Origin: CAYWVO01 sp964461835
Lineage (GTDB): Bacteria; Zixibacteria; MSB-5A5; WJJR01; JAJRUJ01
Reading direction: 5' to 3'
NCBI GenBank assembly: GCA_964461835.1
Contig: CAYWVO010000012.1
Span: 1 to 64,000, forward strand
DNA length: 64,000 nt
Shown here in pieces: positions 45,103-54,188 of this stretch (position 1 is the stretch's first letter; every line of letters starts with the position of its first letter). Below the pieces are notes generated by a model. It was not told the origin of the DNA, did no database searches, and was given only the letters and a program-made list of their open reading frames with translations. The translations under genes and the position numbers were made by a program.

Positions 45103-46758
45103 ATGATTCGCATGATTGCTCTTTCAATCGGACTGACCATCGCTGTGATTTTCAACCTTACTGGCCGGGCGGGCGCCGAAGAATACGTACGCAAGGCGGT
45201 GACGGCGGTTGAGACGGTCGTCCTGACGTCTCCCAAAGTGAAACTCAATGCTCAACAAGACAGCCTGCTGCGTGAGGCCTTCAGTCGCTTCATCATGAAG
45301 GAATGCTATGATGAAGTACCGTTGCGCGCCAAAGACCAGGCCCAGATCCGGGCCCGTCTGGCCAACGAGGTCGTGACGGTCGATGGTGGCGACGGGCAGC
45401 TCACTTCCATCATTAATGAATTGGTCGCACCTGCACTGGTCAAGGTTATGGAGGCGACGCTTAAGTGGCGCACGGAAAAAGACAATCCTCACTTCGACGA
45501 AGATACCTTCATTAGACTGAAAGCCAAGGACCTGGGCATCACGGTCGAGGATTTCGAACGGATGATGAAGTGCGGATACCTGTATGTACCCTTCCTGTCT
45601 GAGTTGAAAAGCTCAGGGTCCGGGAAGGACGCCAATTTTACTCTTAAAGGCGGTACGGTCTGGTACTATCTGGATATCGATGCTAAACCAGACCCGGTCC
45701 TGGTATACCGAGCGAAGGTGAGTTCCACAGGCATGACTGGACTTTGGTCAAACTTCCTCAAAGATAAAAAACTCACGCCGGAGTCGGAAGCATTCTGCAG
45801 CGCAGCAAAACGACTGGCGGAGAATGTTTACGTAAAAAGCACCACGAAAATTCCTGATATCCGTCGAGCTTGCACTATCACCGAAATCGTGGAAAACTCC
45901 CCCGGCTTCCGTTTAGGATTTCGAGAAGGTCTCATTCTTGACGATCGGTATGCCGTCATTGACCGTTATGAAGACCAGTCAGGGAACGAACACGAGAAAC
46001 GTATCGGCTTTTTCATGGTGAAGCGCGTGACGGATAATCGAGATGATCGCACTAAACTTAGTTGGGGTAGACCAGTCATCGGCAGCGGCAATATGGCAGA
46101 GGGCATGATGGTGCGGGAGATTCCTAAAACTGCGATCGATCTTTCGATCCGCACTACCTGGCGTCCGCTCGCGTTTGACTCGCTGCGGGTTTCCAATCTC
46201 GGAACGACCTACTTCAGTCTGGAGGATACCACTTCCACGGGAGTCTTCACCATCGACGTCGATCTGCAAATGAATATCGGGCGCAAGCTGGGGATATCAC
46301 AGTTTTTCCTTGACCTCGGTGCCGGCTACGGGTACGCACCGGTAAAACTGAACCTGTTTGATAACACCGAAATCAACCACGGCACATCCCTCGCCGTGCA
46401 CGGAGGTCTGATGAAACGGATATACCTGGGACGCTCGGCCTTTGTGATCGGCGGGGATTTTGTTTTCGAGCGTCTCTCATTTAAGGAGAAAGTGAACAAC
46501 ACGGAATATATGCTCTATCGTGATTTCATCAGCGGCATCTTCCGTGCCGGATTCGATTATGCGCTCAGTTCGTCGCTTAATATCGGATTACGCGGCGGTT
46601 ACACGATCGCTGAGAAAAGCGCTGACTGGAAGCTGAAAATAAACGACGAAAAGCCTGCATGGTACGAAGGCCAGGGCGTGGCGATTGACCATGACGGTCC
46701 CTACGCTTCGTTGGTCTTCAGTTATGCGCTACCGTCACTGTTCTGGTCACCCTTTTAG
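45103..46758 (+). CDS. Secreted protein with probable C-terminal outer-membrane beta-barrel
   Basis: A 551-residue protein of unknown function. A signal peptide (residues 1-26, ending RAGAEE) is clear. Residues 30-200 look helical and charged. A middle region (EIVENSPGFRLGFREGLILDD) recalls a PDZ-like turn but is not a confident match. From about residue 370 to the end, alternating polar and hydrophobic strands (FFLDLGAGYGYAPVKLNLF, AFVIGGDFVFERLSF) end in a terminal Phe, as in outer-membrane barrels. The start is supported by CGGAGGAAACAA before the ATG. It lies 86 bases after the DUF4282 gene and 54 before the next secreted gene, within one probable operon. Confidence 0.7.
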   Translation: MIRMIALSIGLTIAVIFNLTGRAGAEEYVRKAVTAVETVVLTSPKVKLNAQQDSLLREAFSRFIMKECYDEVPLRAKDQAQIRARLANEVVTVDGGDGQLTSIINELVAPALVKVMEATLKWRTEKDNPHFDEDTFIRLKAKDLGITVEDFERMMKCGYLYVPFLSELKSSGSGKDANFTLKGGTVWYYLDIDAKPDPVLVYRAKVSSTGMTGLWSNFLKDKKLTPESEAFCSAAKRLAENVYVKSTTKIPDIRRACTITEIVENSPGFRLGFREGLILDDRYAVIDRYEDQSGNEHEKRIGFFMVKRVTDNRDDRTKLSWGRPVIGSGNMAEGMMVREIPKTAIDLSIRTTWRPLAFDSLRVSNLGTTYFSLEDTTSTGVFTIDVDLQMNIGRKLGISQFFLDLGAGYGYAPVKLNLFDNTEINHGTSLAVHGGLMKRIYLGRSAFVIGGDFVFERLSFKEKVNNTEYMLYRDFISGIFRAGFDYALSSSLNIGLRGGYTIAEKSADWKLKINDEKPAWYEGQGVAIDHDGPYASLVFSYALPSLFWSPF

Positions 46759-46812
46759 TAGGCTGACCGTGACGATGCAATCGCTGAAGAATGCGCACAA
46801 GGAGAAGTGACC

Positions 46813-48093
46813 ATGAGATTTTCAACACGATCCATCCTGCTGATACCGGTCATGCTGATTGGCCTGCCGCACGGCACGGCGCTGGCGGATGACTGTACAC
46901 CGCCGGTTTCCAAAGAAGTGAGTTACTTTGCGCCGAGCCCGGAAGTTGCGTCGGCAGTGGTGCTCAAAGTGTGGGGTATCGGGGATGGCGGAAATGACCG
47001 GGAACGAAACAACAACGGGATTATTGACGCAAAAAAAGCTGCCTGCTGGCATGTCCTCTTTGCCGAACCCGACAATTTGCTGCGCACGCGTGACATGCGC
47101 CTGGCCTTCGAACCGTTGGCCGAATCATTCTGGTGCCTGGACACAATATCCAACTTCATCACTTCCGTGTCCCCCATCCGCAAGTCGGTGCAGCATGGCC
47201 CGAAAGGAAAACAACGTAAGGTGCTGGTTGAGGCCGGTGTTAACATTGAGACGATCTCCACGTGGCTGGCCGATCACAATATTGCCGTCACCCTGCAAAC
47301 GCGCTATACCATCATGGTTCTGCCGTGGGTCCCGCGCGGTGAAAATCCGCTGGCCGAGCTGGAAGCAGACCCCAAGTTGCGCTCCGCGGCGAATGTTATC
47401 CAGCAGCATTTTCCGCCACACCGATACGAGGTAAAGAATCCCTCTGGAGAATTACGCCTCCAAGAAGTTATTAAAGCCACGGACCTGGTGGAGGACAACC
47501 CGGACGATTATCACTACCGGATTGCGCTTTCTCAGGGTGCGGATATTTACCTCACTTATGAGATTACAATCAACCCCCTGGAAGTCCACGGTCAGAAATT
47601 GCATCAAGCAGAAATGCGACTTGAGGCGTACGAAACCGCCACTGCCAAAATGTTGGGCACGCAAACCGGGTACAGTGACCAACGTGCGAAAAGCGCCTCC
47701 GAACAAATGCTGATTGAAGAGGCCTTCGCCAAAGCTACGCACGCGCTCAAGGCCGGGATGCAGGAGTACTGGTTCGACTGTCTCACACGAGGTACTCCCT
47801 TCCGCGTGGTTGTCAAACTCCCCGAAGACCTCGACCGGAGGGGATTTCGTGAGATCCAACGATGCTATGCCGGCGGAATCGAATCGCTGTTTACAGATCA
47901 CCGAGAAACGGCAACCACCCGTAGTGTGATGGATTTTATGATCTGGGCAAATCCGGAACAGTTTGCCAACCTGCGAAACCTCGAAGACAAGATTTTGGAT
48001 TGGATGGACGGCGAGTGCGCGGCGTGGACACTCGACATCCCCTACAGTATGGTCGGCAAGTTCTATCAGGGTGCAATCGTTGCCAATGATTGA
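46813..48093 (+). CDS. Secreted protein of unknown function (cluster protein A)
   Basis: A 426-residue exported protein with a signal peptide ending near GTALADDC. The central part reads TIMVLPWVPRGENPLAELE, then alternates helices and strands (ADIYLTYEITINP), a pattern seen in periplasmic domains of the TolB-N/CsgG kind. The layout broadly resembles DUF6175 proteins, but I cannot confirm this. It shares the order LP-x-DPLAxL, ADxYL/ADVEV and a late helical stretch with the next gene product. The ATG at 46813, after AAGGAGAAGTGACC, is preferred over the GTG at 46807. The neighbours suggest an envelope role linked to the chaperone genes downstream. Confidence 0.65.
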   Translation: MRFSTRSILLIPVMLIGLPHGTALADDCTPPVSKEVSYFAPSPEVASAVVLKVWGIGDGGNDRERNNNGIIDAKKAACWHVLFAEPDNLLRTRDMRLAFEPLAESFWCLDTISNFITSVSPIRKSVQHGPKGKQRKVLVEAGVNIETISTWLADHNIAVTLQTRYTIMVLPWVPRGENPLAELEADPKLRSAANVIQQHFPPHRYEVKNPSGELRLQEVIKATDLVEDNPDDYHYRIALSQGADIYLTYEITINPLEVHGQKLHQAEMRLEAYETATAKMLGTQTGYSDQRAKSASEQMLIEEAFAKATHALKAGMQEYWFDCLTRGTPFRVVVKLPEDLDRRGFREIQRCYAGGIESLFTDHRETATTRSVMDFMIWANPEQFANLRNLEDKILDWMDGECAAWTLDIPYSMVGKFYQGAIVAND

Positions 48094-48151
48094 TTTGACG
48101 ACAGTGGGGGAATTGGCACTCAGCCTGGCAAAGGGCACATGAGATACGCAA

Positions 48152-49117
48152 ATGGTCTCAACATTTCCGGACAGCAAACGGCAAGCAGTATCGAAGCGGT
48201 TTTTCTATCGCGTCGCTTGGTTCTCGCTGGTCGCGATGATTTCCGGCATTCCCTCATTGGCTCAGGCGGATCTCCCCTCGGACCAAGACCGGGCAGCTGC
48301 GTACACGCAGTCGTACGTCATCCTGCCGGCACAGGAGCGCGATCCACTCGCTGCACTCGACACCAACCAGGACCTCCGCGAGTGTGCGCAGGCACTCAAT
48401 GAATTATTCTTGGAACGGGGGTTATACGTAATCGATCCGCGTGCCGGCTTCATGCTGGATGAACGTCTGCGGGCGACGGGTATAATCGCCGAAAGAAGGT
48501 TGGCCGAAACAGAGGAGATATTCGCCTCGCGGTTGTTGGCCGATGTTGAAGTTCGCTTTTCCCTGAAGGAGGTACGTCGGGGAATACCCGCAAGTACCGG
48601 CCTAACCATCCAGGTAGATATTCAATGTCTCTCTCAGGACGGCCGCTTGATTACCGCGGATGCACTCGCCGGCGCCGGAGGCAGTAAGAGCAACAAATCG
48701 GTGACCATTCGTGCAGCCGCATATGCCGCCGGCCGTCGTTTGCTGAGCCGTTTGGCAGTGGCTGAAACAAGCACCGGATCGCGACCGCTCACCTTGCGCG
48801 TAATTGTCCAGTTCTCAACTAAGGCAACAGATCGTCACCATGCCTGTCCGCGGCGAGCGCTGCTGGATGCGATGCATGAAACCGCAGACCTGGTAAAAGA
48901 GAATATCATCACCGCCAAGACCATTGACTGTTGGATTTTCCTGAAAGAGAAGGAAAAAGACGGCGAGCATTGGTTGGCGAAAGTGATCGAGACCTTTGCC
49001 GAACGCTGTGATCAACCTGTGAAAGAAGTCCTTATGAAAGATAATCTCATCCTATTGAAAGTGATTGAGCCACAACCGAAGGGGATATCCCCGCCAACTA
49101 AGGAGGAAGAGAAATGA
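48152..49117 (+). CDS. Secreted protein of unknown function (cluster protein B)
   Basis: A 321-residue protein with a 40-residue N-terminus that fits a long signal peptide (hydrophobic core WFSLVAMISGIPSLA, cleavage near AQADL). The body opens SYVILPAQERDPLAALDTN and continues with an alpha/beta pattern (LLADVEVRFSLKEV, LTIQVDIQCLSQDG, RAAAYAAGRRLLSRL). That pattern matches the central part of the preceding protein, so the two may be diverged relatives. A second domain follows from about residue 215. No enzyme motif is visible. The last four bases overlap the start of the next gene, indicating translational coupling. Confidence 0.65.
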   Translation: MVSTFPDSKRQAVSKRFFYRVAWFSLVAMISGIPSLAQADLPSDQDRAAAYTQSYVILPAQERDPLAALDTNQDLRECAQALNELFLERGLYVIDPRAGFMLDERLRATGIIAERRLAETEEIFASRLLADVEVRFSLKEVRRGIPASTGLTIQVDIQCLSQDGRLITADALAGAGGSKSNKSVTIRAAAYAAGRRLLSRLAVAETSTGSRPLTLRVIVQFSTKATDRHHACPRRALLDAMHETADLVKENIITAKTIDCWIFLKEKEKDGEHWLAKVIETFAERCDQPVKEVLMKDNLILLKVIEPQPKGISPPTKEEEK

Positions 49118-50439
49118 AACATATCTTCATCGCTGTTTTGTTACTTGCGCTGACGTGGTCGCCGGCGAGCGCCGATCGCTGGAATTCCATGCGGGTCAGC
49201 ATCGAAGTCTCCGGTGTTAACGACGAACCCGCACCTGCGGTAGCAAAACGTCTGGCACGGGCGATGGATAAAATCGATGTCATCGTTGAGGAAGGGTCAA
49301 GCCTGGTCTTACAGGGTGAGTTGGCAATCGAGCGTGAGCAAGAAATTCCCGGCGGATTCTCAGGATCCCAGTTTCTGGTTAATAACCGGCTCGATCTGGC
49401 CATCGTTGATCGCGAAACCGGCAACCGACTGGCTACCGCAGTTTTCTATGCAAAGGGCATGGACAACGACCGTGCGCGCGCTATCCGAGCCTCGTATCGG
49501 AAATTCACGTTTCCCAAGGACGAATTAGCCACATTCTACGACCGCGCTCAGCAACGGTTGATCAAGGTCATGGAAGAAGCCAACGCCTCCCTCCTGGAGG
49601 AGGGTGAGGCACTGTACGGCAGAAAGAAACGCGATCAAGCACTGAACGTGCTGGCCTCGATTGATAAATCTTCCGCCAGTTATCCCGCGGCCCGGTCACT
49701 TATCGACAAAATCAAAGAAGAACAGTGGGTGATTTGGCAGGACTCTCTCGAACATGAGCGAAAGATGATGGAAGAAACGACCAGGCAGGATTCCATTCGC
49801 GTTGATTCTCTTCGCCAGGAAAAGGAGAAGGCGTTAGCGGAGGCGCAAAAGGTGTCTGATTCCCTCGCAATCGTCAAGGCGGTGGGAGACAGCATCAAAG
49901 CCTCATTAGAAATCGAACGTTCGGAAACTGAACACCAGCGACTCCAGGTGGCATTGAAACAGGCGGAAGCGAAAGCAGAAAGCCTGCGCATTATTCGCAA
50001 CCTTGTCGAGCAGCAATCCAATCAGATAATCCGGGAGCAGAAGAAGGCCGAGCAGGAGCGCAAGAAAAACCGCGACACCATCTCTTCTCTGACCGACCTC
50101 ATTACCGGAGGCGTGGCCAAATTGTCCGACTCCATGGCCCGGTTTCTAGGTCGGAAGAATATCGAACTTCCAGAAGAATTGGTTGGTCAATGGCAGTCCA
50201 GTGATTGCAGCATCGATATCCGTAGCAACGGCGATTTCACGATGAATACGCCATCTGAACCCAAATATATTCACGGGTACGTGGCTGTGGTGAAGGATGG
50301 TATCATGGTTTTGTGTGCGGAGAATCAGGATATCGACGAAAAAAACAAAAACTGGCAGGTTCGTTATAAAATTGAGCGGTCGGGTTCGCTTGTGATTGCG
50401 GCCGCCAGCGGATTCGTGCGACATTTCGTGCGGGGGTAA
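49114..50439 (+). CDS. Secreted coiled-coil protein of unknown function (cluster protein C)
   Basis: A 441-residue exported protein with a signal peptide (residues 1-20, ending SPASADR). Residues 25-150 form an alpha/beta domain (MRVSIEVSGVNDEPAPAVAK, RLDLAIVDRETGNRLATAVF). Residues about 150-335 are charged and rich in Glu, Lys, Arg and Gln, with heptad-like spacing that predicts a long coiled coil. A compact C-terminal beta domain begins VGQWQSSDCSIDI and resembles a lipocalin-like 'how much of the product' test domain, but I have no firm family. The ATG overlaps the previous stop (ATGA). Its coiled coil could bridge partners in the periplasm. Confidence 0.68.
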   Translation: MKHIFIAVLLLALTWSPASADRWNSMRVSIEVSGVNDEPAPAVAKRLARAMDKIDVIVEEGSSLVLQGELAIEREQEIPGGFSGSQFLVNNRLDLAIVDRETGNRLATAVFYAKGMDNDRARAIRASYRKFTFPKDELATFYDRAQQRLIKVMEEANASLLEEGEALYGRKKRDQALNVLASIDKSSASYPAARSLIDKIKEEQWVIWQDSLEHERKMMEETTRQDSIRVDSLRQEKEKALAEAQKVSDSLAIVKAVGDSIKASLEIERSETEHQRLQVALKQAEAKAESLRIIRNLVEQQSNQIIREQKKAEQERKKNRDTISSLTDLITGGVAKLSDSMARFLGRKNIELPEELVGQWQSSDCSIDIRSNGDFTMNTPSEPKYIHGYVAVVKDGIMVLCAENQDIDEKNKNWQVRYKIERSGSLVIAAASGFVRHFVRG

Positions 50440-50474
50440 CGCAGCATAGAGCCTGAAATCAACAGGAGTGATCA

Positions 50475-51122
50475 ATGACGAAAGGTCCTAAACATTCAGA
50501 CGATACCCCGTCCCCCTCTGCAACAGAGCAACCAGATGCAGTCAGGTCCGAGTCTGCTGAACCGCAAGACACCACCTCTGATGGGAACGGAGTAACAGCC
50601 GGAGATTTGCTCGCAGCGATTCATGCCTTGGATCAGCGGCTCTCCGAACACCTGGCGGCGACCGCGCGGTGCAATCAGACTGCGTTTGATCGTCTCTACG
50701 AGGAAATGGAACAGTACAAAAACAATTTCCTGCTGGAGATTCAACGGGGACTGCTAATCGATATTATGTTGTTGTATGACGGAGTGCACAAGTGCCTCAT
50801 GCATTACCATCAGACAGATTCAATCGATCGCAATGCGCTTGTAGGAAATCTCGAAGGATTGCTGGTCGAAACCGAAGAAATCCTGGCTCGCCGGGATATC
50901 CTGCCTATGACCGAACCGCACGCAAAACTGGATCGCACAACCCAAAAGGCGGTCAAGTCTATTCACACGACCGATCCCGGCGAAGACCTGACAATTGTGG
51001 ATAAAATGCGAACGGGTTTTCTCATCGGTAAACGCGTGTTCCGGCGGGAAGAGGTAGTCATCAAGAAATATATCCCGGATGAAGGTTCGGGTTCTCTCAA
51101 AATCAGTAACGAGGATGAGTGA
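50475..51122 (+). CDS. GrpE-like nucleotide exchange factor
   Basis: A 215-residue protein that resembles GrpE. A polar disordered N-terminus (residues 1-40) is followed by a long helix with YEEMEQYKNNFLLEIQRGLL, then DIMLLYDGVHKCLMHY where GrpE has its DL-x-LD-x-ER segment. The C-terminal beta domain carries the family-like tail KMRTGFLIGKRVFRREEVVIKKY. It would release ADP from the Hsp70 encoded 55 bases downstream. The sequence is diverged and has lost the usual GrpE core signature, so it is probably dedicated to this Hsp70 and not the housekeeping factor. Confidence 0.82.
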   Translation: MTKGPKHSDDTPSPSATEQPDAVRSESAEPQDTTSDGNGVTAGDLLAAIHALDQRLSEHLAATARCNQTAFDRLYEEMEQYKNNFLLEIQRGLLIDIMLLYDGVHKCLMHYHQTDSIDRNALVGNLEGLLVETEEILARRDILPMTEPHAKLDRTTQKAVKSIHTTDPGEDLTIVDKMRTGFLIGKRVFRREEVVIKKYIPDEGSGSLKISNEDE

Positions 51123-51177
51123 ATGCCAAATTGTCAAGTTGCTGAGGTAATCTCATAGGTCAACGAGGAGGAAAAAC

Positions 51178-52737
51178 ATGAACAATACCGCTGGTAACAA
51201 AATTGTTGGGATTGACCTGGGAACGACGTTCTCGGCGATTTCCCATATCAATGAACACGGAAAACCGGAAACCATTCTCAACAACGATGGCACTCCCACG
51301 ACACCATCCGCAGTTTTATTCGAGAGTGCCGACAATATTGTTGTCGGCCAATTGGCGCGCGACAGTGCGGTGAGTTCTCCCCACAATGTGGTCACACTCG
51401 TCAAACGGGAAATGGGCCGCGATACGAAATTCGACCCTGCCGACCAGGAATTTACCCCGGAAGAAATCTCAGCGATGATTCTGCGCAAACTCAAACAAGA
51501 TGCAGAGAGCAGACTGGGCATGCCAATCACCCAGGCGGTGATCACGGTGCCGGCGTATTTCGGAACCGCAGAACGTAAGGCGACCGAGGACGCCGGTGAG
51601 ATGGCGGGGCTTACGGTCGCGCATATCCTTAACGAACCGACTGCCGCCGCACTGGCATTTGGTTTGGCCAACCCTGACCGTGAGCAGACGTTGCTCGTGT
51701 ATGACCTCGGCGGCGGCACCTTCGACATCACCCTGTTGAAAATTCGTCCGCCGGCAAACGGCTCGTTGCCGGACGTGGAGATGATCTCCACCGGTGGTAA
51801 TCATGATTTGGGTGGCGTCAACTGGGACGAGCGAATCATCGACTACGTTGCCGAGCAGTTCGCCGAACAACACGGATCCGACCCGCGGGACAATCTGGCC
51901 AGCAAACAGGATTTGTACATTCGCTGCGAAAAGGCGAAGATTGCCCTGGCTAAGGTGGCTAAGACGCGCATTGCCTGCCAACACGATGGTCAAACCGTGG
52001 TGGTCGAATTGGATCGCGGCAAACTTGATGAATTGACCGCCGATTTACTCCAACTCACTGTCGACGAGATGGATCAGCTGTTGGCCGATAAGGGCGTTGC
52101 TCCAGAGAGTGTCGACCAGGTAATCTGCGCCGGCGGATCAACACGGCTGTTAACCGTACGCGAAATGCTTCAACGGCGATTCCCCGGCAAGGTCAACACC
52201 GCCATTGACCCGGATCAGTGTGTGGCGCAGGGAGCTGCGTGGATGGGACATCTCATTGCGGCGACAAAGGATGGAAGTGGCGAAACGATAACGGTCACCG
52301 ACGTTGCTCCGCATGCCTTGGGGGTTGCGGCGCTTAATGAAGCGAAAGAACTGCGTATCTATCCCCTTATCCCCAAAGACACTCAGTTGCCTTGTGGAAG
52401 TAAAGACACTTTCTACACCTCAGATGGCAATCAAACCGGGGTGGAAATTAAGGTCTATGAAAACGAGGTGCGTTCCAAACAGGAGGTCACCGACCTCTCA
52501 GCCGGACAGATGATCGGCGAGGCAATTTACTTATCCGGTCTCCCCGGTGGCCGCCCTCCCGGTCAGCCTATCGAAGTGACGTTCAGTTTTGATGCCAGTT
52601 TCCGGCTGGGAGTAACCGCAGTCGATGTGAACACCGGCACGACAATTAATGCCGAATTCGTGCTGGGCTCCAGACTTGACACTGTGCAAAAGGAAAATAC
52701 GGCCAAAATGTTGGCAGATACAGAAATTCAAAGTTGA
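51178..52737 (+). CDS. Short Hsp70 (DnaK-like) lacking the C-terminal lid
   Basis: A 519-residue Hsp70, against about 610-640 for normal DnaK. The ATPase domain is complete: GIDLGTTFSAISHI (residues 10-23), VPAYFGTAERKAT, NEPTAAALAFG, YDLGGGTFDITLL and ICAGGSTRLLTVREML. The linker and substrate-binding beta domain follow (TVTDVAPHALGV, DGNQTGVEIKVYENE, EVTFSFDASFRLGVTAVD). The protein stops about 25 residues later, so the helical lid that traps peptides is missing. Such a protein would bind clients weakly or only with a partner. It follows the GrpE-like gene and precedes a J-like membrane protein. The ribosome site is GAGGAGG before the ATG. Confidence 0.93.
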   Translation: MNNTAGNKIVGIDLGTTFSAISHINEHGKPETILNNDGTPTTPSAVLFESADNIVVGQLARDSAVSSPHNVVTLVKREMGRDTKFDPADQEFTPEEISAMILRKLKQDAESRLGMPITQAVITVPAYFGTAERKATEDAGEMAGLTVAHILNEPTAAALAFGLANPDREQTLLVYDLGGGTFDITLLKIRPPANGSLPDVEMISTGGNHDLGGVNWDERIIDYVAEQFAEQHGSDPRDNLASKQDLYIRCEKAKIALAKVAKTRIACQHDGQTVVVELDRGKLDELTADLLQLTVDEMDQLLADKGVAPESVDQVICAGGSTRLLTVREMLQRRFPGKVNTAIDPDQCVAQGAAWMGHLIAATKDGSGETITVTDVAPHALGVAALNEAKELRIYPLIPKDTQLPCGSKDTFYTSDGNQTGVEIKVYENEVRSKQEVTDLSAGQMIGEAIYLSGLPGGRPPGQPIEVTFSFDASFRLGVTAVDVNTGTTINAEFVLGSRLDTVQKENTAKMLADTEIQS

Positions 52738-52791
52738 TCGCTGAGGGTTGAGCTCGCGAAGGCGTACCCGCCAGGGGAGGATTATACAAAG

Positions 52792-54009
52792 ATGACGAAG
52801 GGCTCGGTTCCAAGAGATAGATTATATAAAAAGTTGGGCATCCCGGAGCGACGCAACGACCCGACGCTACCGGATAAAAATTACTTCTACTTGCTCGGGA
52901 TAAATGAGGATCAGGATGATCACGAGGTAGCCGCGCAGGTCGGGCAGGCCTATGCCAAGCGCATGCAGGACTTTAAAACATACGGCCACATCGATCGCTC
53001 TGAAGCAGGACGACTCCAGAAGGAATGCACAAAGGCGAAGCGAGCGCTGAGCGATCCACAACTGCTGGACGCCCACCGTCAGATGGTGCGCCATCTCCGT
53101 CTGGACGATTTCGCGACGGAAGCAGAGCGGCTGCACCAGGGCGCGGTCACAGAAGAACACGCCGCCACGATTCTCAAACAAAGCGCCGCTACCTACGGAT
53201 TTCCTGCATCAGAAGTGGATCAGGTCGTGAAGGACCTTCTGGAAAGATTCGGGTCTTGGGCGGTGAGCCAGGAGGTGGTGTCCCATCCCCTGCCCCGCTG
53301 GCTATGGATCTCGCTGCCGGTAGTTTTCTTCGGGGCCTTGGTTTCGCACGGTCTACTGGCCTTCCTTTCTCTGACTGCACTGGCAATCGGTCTGTTGCAA
53401 TCAATCAGGTTGCGCAGTGGCGGATATGCTGCCTGGGGATTCACGTCCTTCTTTTTTGGGCTTTTGTGCTTCATGGTGTTTGACTTCTCTGTGCCTCCGG
53501 CGTCAGTCAACGGCGGGCATAACGACGGGTTTTTCAATCCACAATCTGCTCCTGTCGGCGGAGCAAAAGGGACCGAGGCGGGCCCGCTATCTCTGGCTGC
53601 GGGGGACTATTCCGGATGGCAGATGGAGGGGTCCGCATTCGGCACCGCGCCGGTATCCGAGACAATCGAAGGTGACATGATGCACTTTGCCGATTCCTTC
53701 AAACCGACCCAGAGCGACAACGCGACGGGGCGATTAACCTCCGGTTCGTTTGTCATCGAATATCGGCGGCTCCGCTTTCTGATTGCGGGCGGGAAATATC
53801 CCGGACGATGCTGTGTGAATCTTGTGGCCAACGGTGATGTCCAGCGAACCGCGACCGGAAGCGCCGACAGAGAACTGCGGGAAGTCGTCTGGGATCTCAC
53901 TGATCTGATCGGGCAGACGGCACATATTGAAATCCTGGATATTGTAGGTTCTACAAATCCCTTCGCCCCCGGTTGGATTCGGGCGGGAGAGTTTACGTTT
54001 CTCCAGTAG
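52792..54009 (+). CDS. Membrane protein with J-like N-terminus and beta-sandwich C-terminus
   Basis: A 405-residue protein with three parts. Residues 25-105 look like a degenerate J domain (NYFYLLGINEDQDDHEVAAQ, then AKRALSDPQLLDAHRQ), but the HPD tripeptide is absent. Residues about 165-237 hold two or three membrane helices (WLWISLPVVFFGALVSHGLL, FFFGLLCFMVFDF). Residues 255-405 form a beta-sandwich with GDYSGWQMEGSAFG, RLRFLIAGGKYPGRCCVNLV and VWDLTDLIGQTAHIEILD, a module I associate with the C-terminus of GH32-type and planctomycete-type secreted proteins. The layout suggests a cytosolic Hsp70-docking part joined through the membrane to an external binding domain. Confidence 0.75.
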   Translation: MTKGSVPRDRLYKKLGIPERRNDPTLPDKNYFYLLGINEDQDDHEVAAQVGQAYAKRMQDFKTYGHIDRSEAGRLQKECTKAKRALSDPQLLDAHRQMVRHLRLDDFATEAERLHQGAVTEEHAATILKQSAATYGFPASEVDQVVKDLLERFGSWAVSQEVVSHPLPRWLWISLPVVFFGALVSHGLLAFLSLTALAIGLLQSIRLRSGGYAAWGFTSFFFGLLCFMVFDFSVPPASVNGGHNDGFFNPQSAPVGGAKGTEAGPLSLAAGDYSGWQMEGSAFGTAPVSETIEGDMMHFADSFKPTQSDNATGRLTSGSFVIEYRRLRFLIAGGKYPGRCCVNLVANGDVQRTATGSADRELREVVWDLTDLIGQTAHIEILDIVGSTNPFAPGWIRAGEFTFLQ

Positions 54010-54152
54010 ACCGAAGATCGTGGATCGTGTGTGGATGATTTGTACGGATGCGGGGATTTCGATACGTCACCAATGCGTTGACAGCTTAGCGCTCAAACTC
54101 AACTCCGTGTAGCTGTGCCGGCGCGGTCAAAGACGCACGCAAGGCAAATCCG

Positions 54153-54169
54153 TGGTTGCACCGCAACCA
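54153..54169. terminator. Possible bidirectional terminator hairpin
   Basis: TGGTTGC (54153-54159) and GCAACCA (54163-54169) form a perfect stem with a 3-base loop in the convergent gap between the J-like gene and the beta-helix gene. There is no T run on either side, so strength is uncertain. The rest of 54010-54188 shows no gene. Confidence 0.4.
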
Positions 54170-54188
54170 GATAACCGTTAGAGCAAAC

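Noticed and set aside
50475..54009. Reading these genes as the housekeeping grpE-dnaK-dnaJ operon
   Set aside because: The Hsp70 lacks a lid, the GrpE-like protein is diverged, and the J-like protein has no HPD but has membrane helices and a beta-sandwich.
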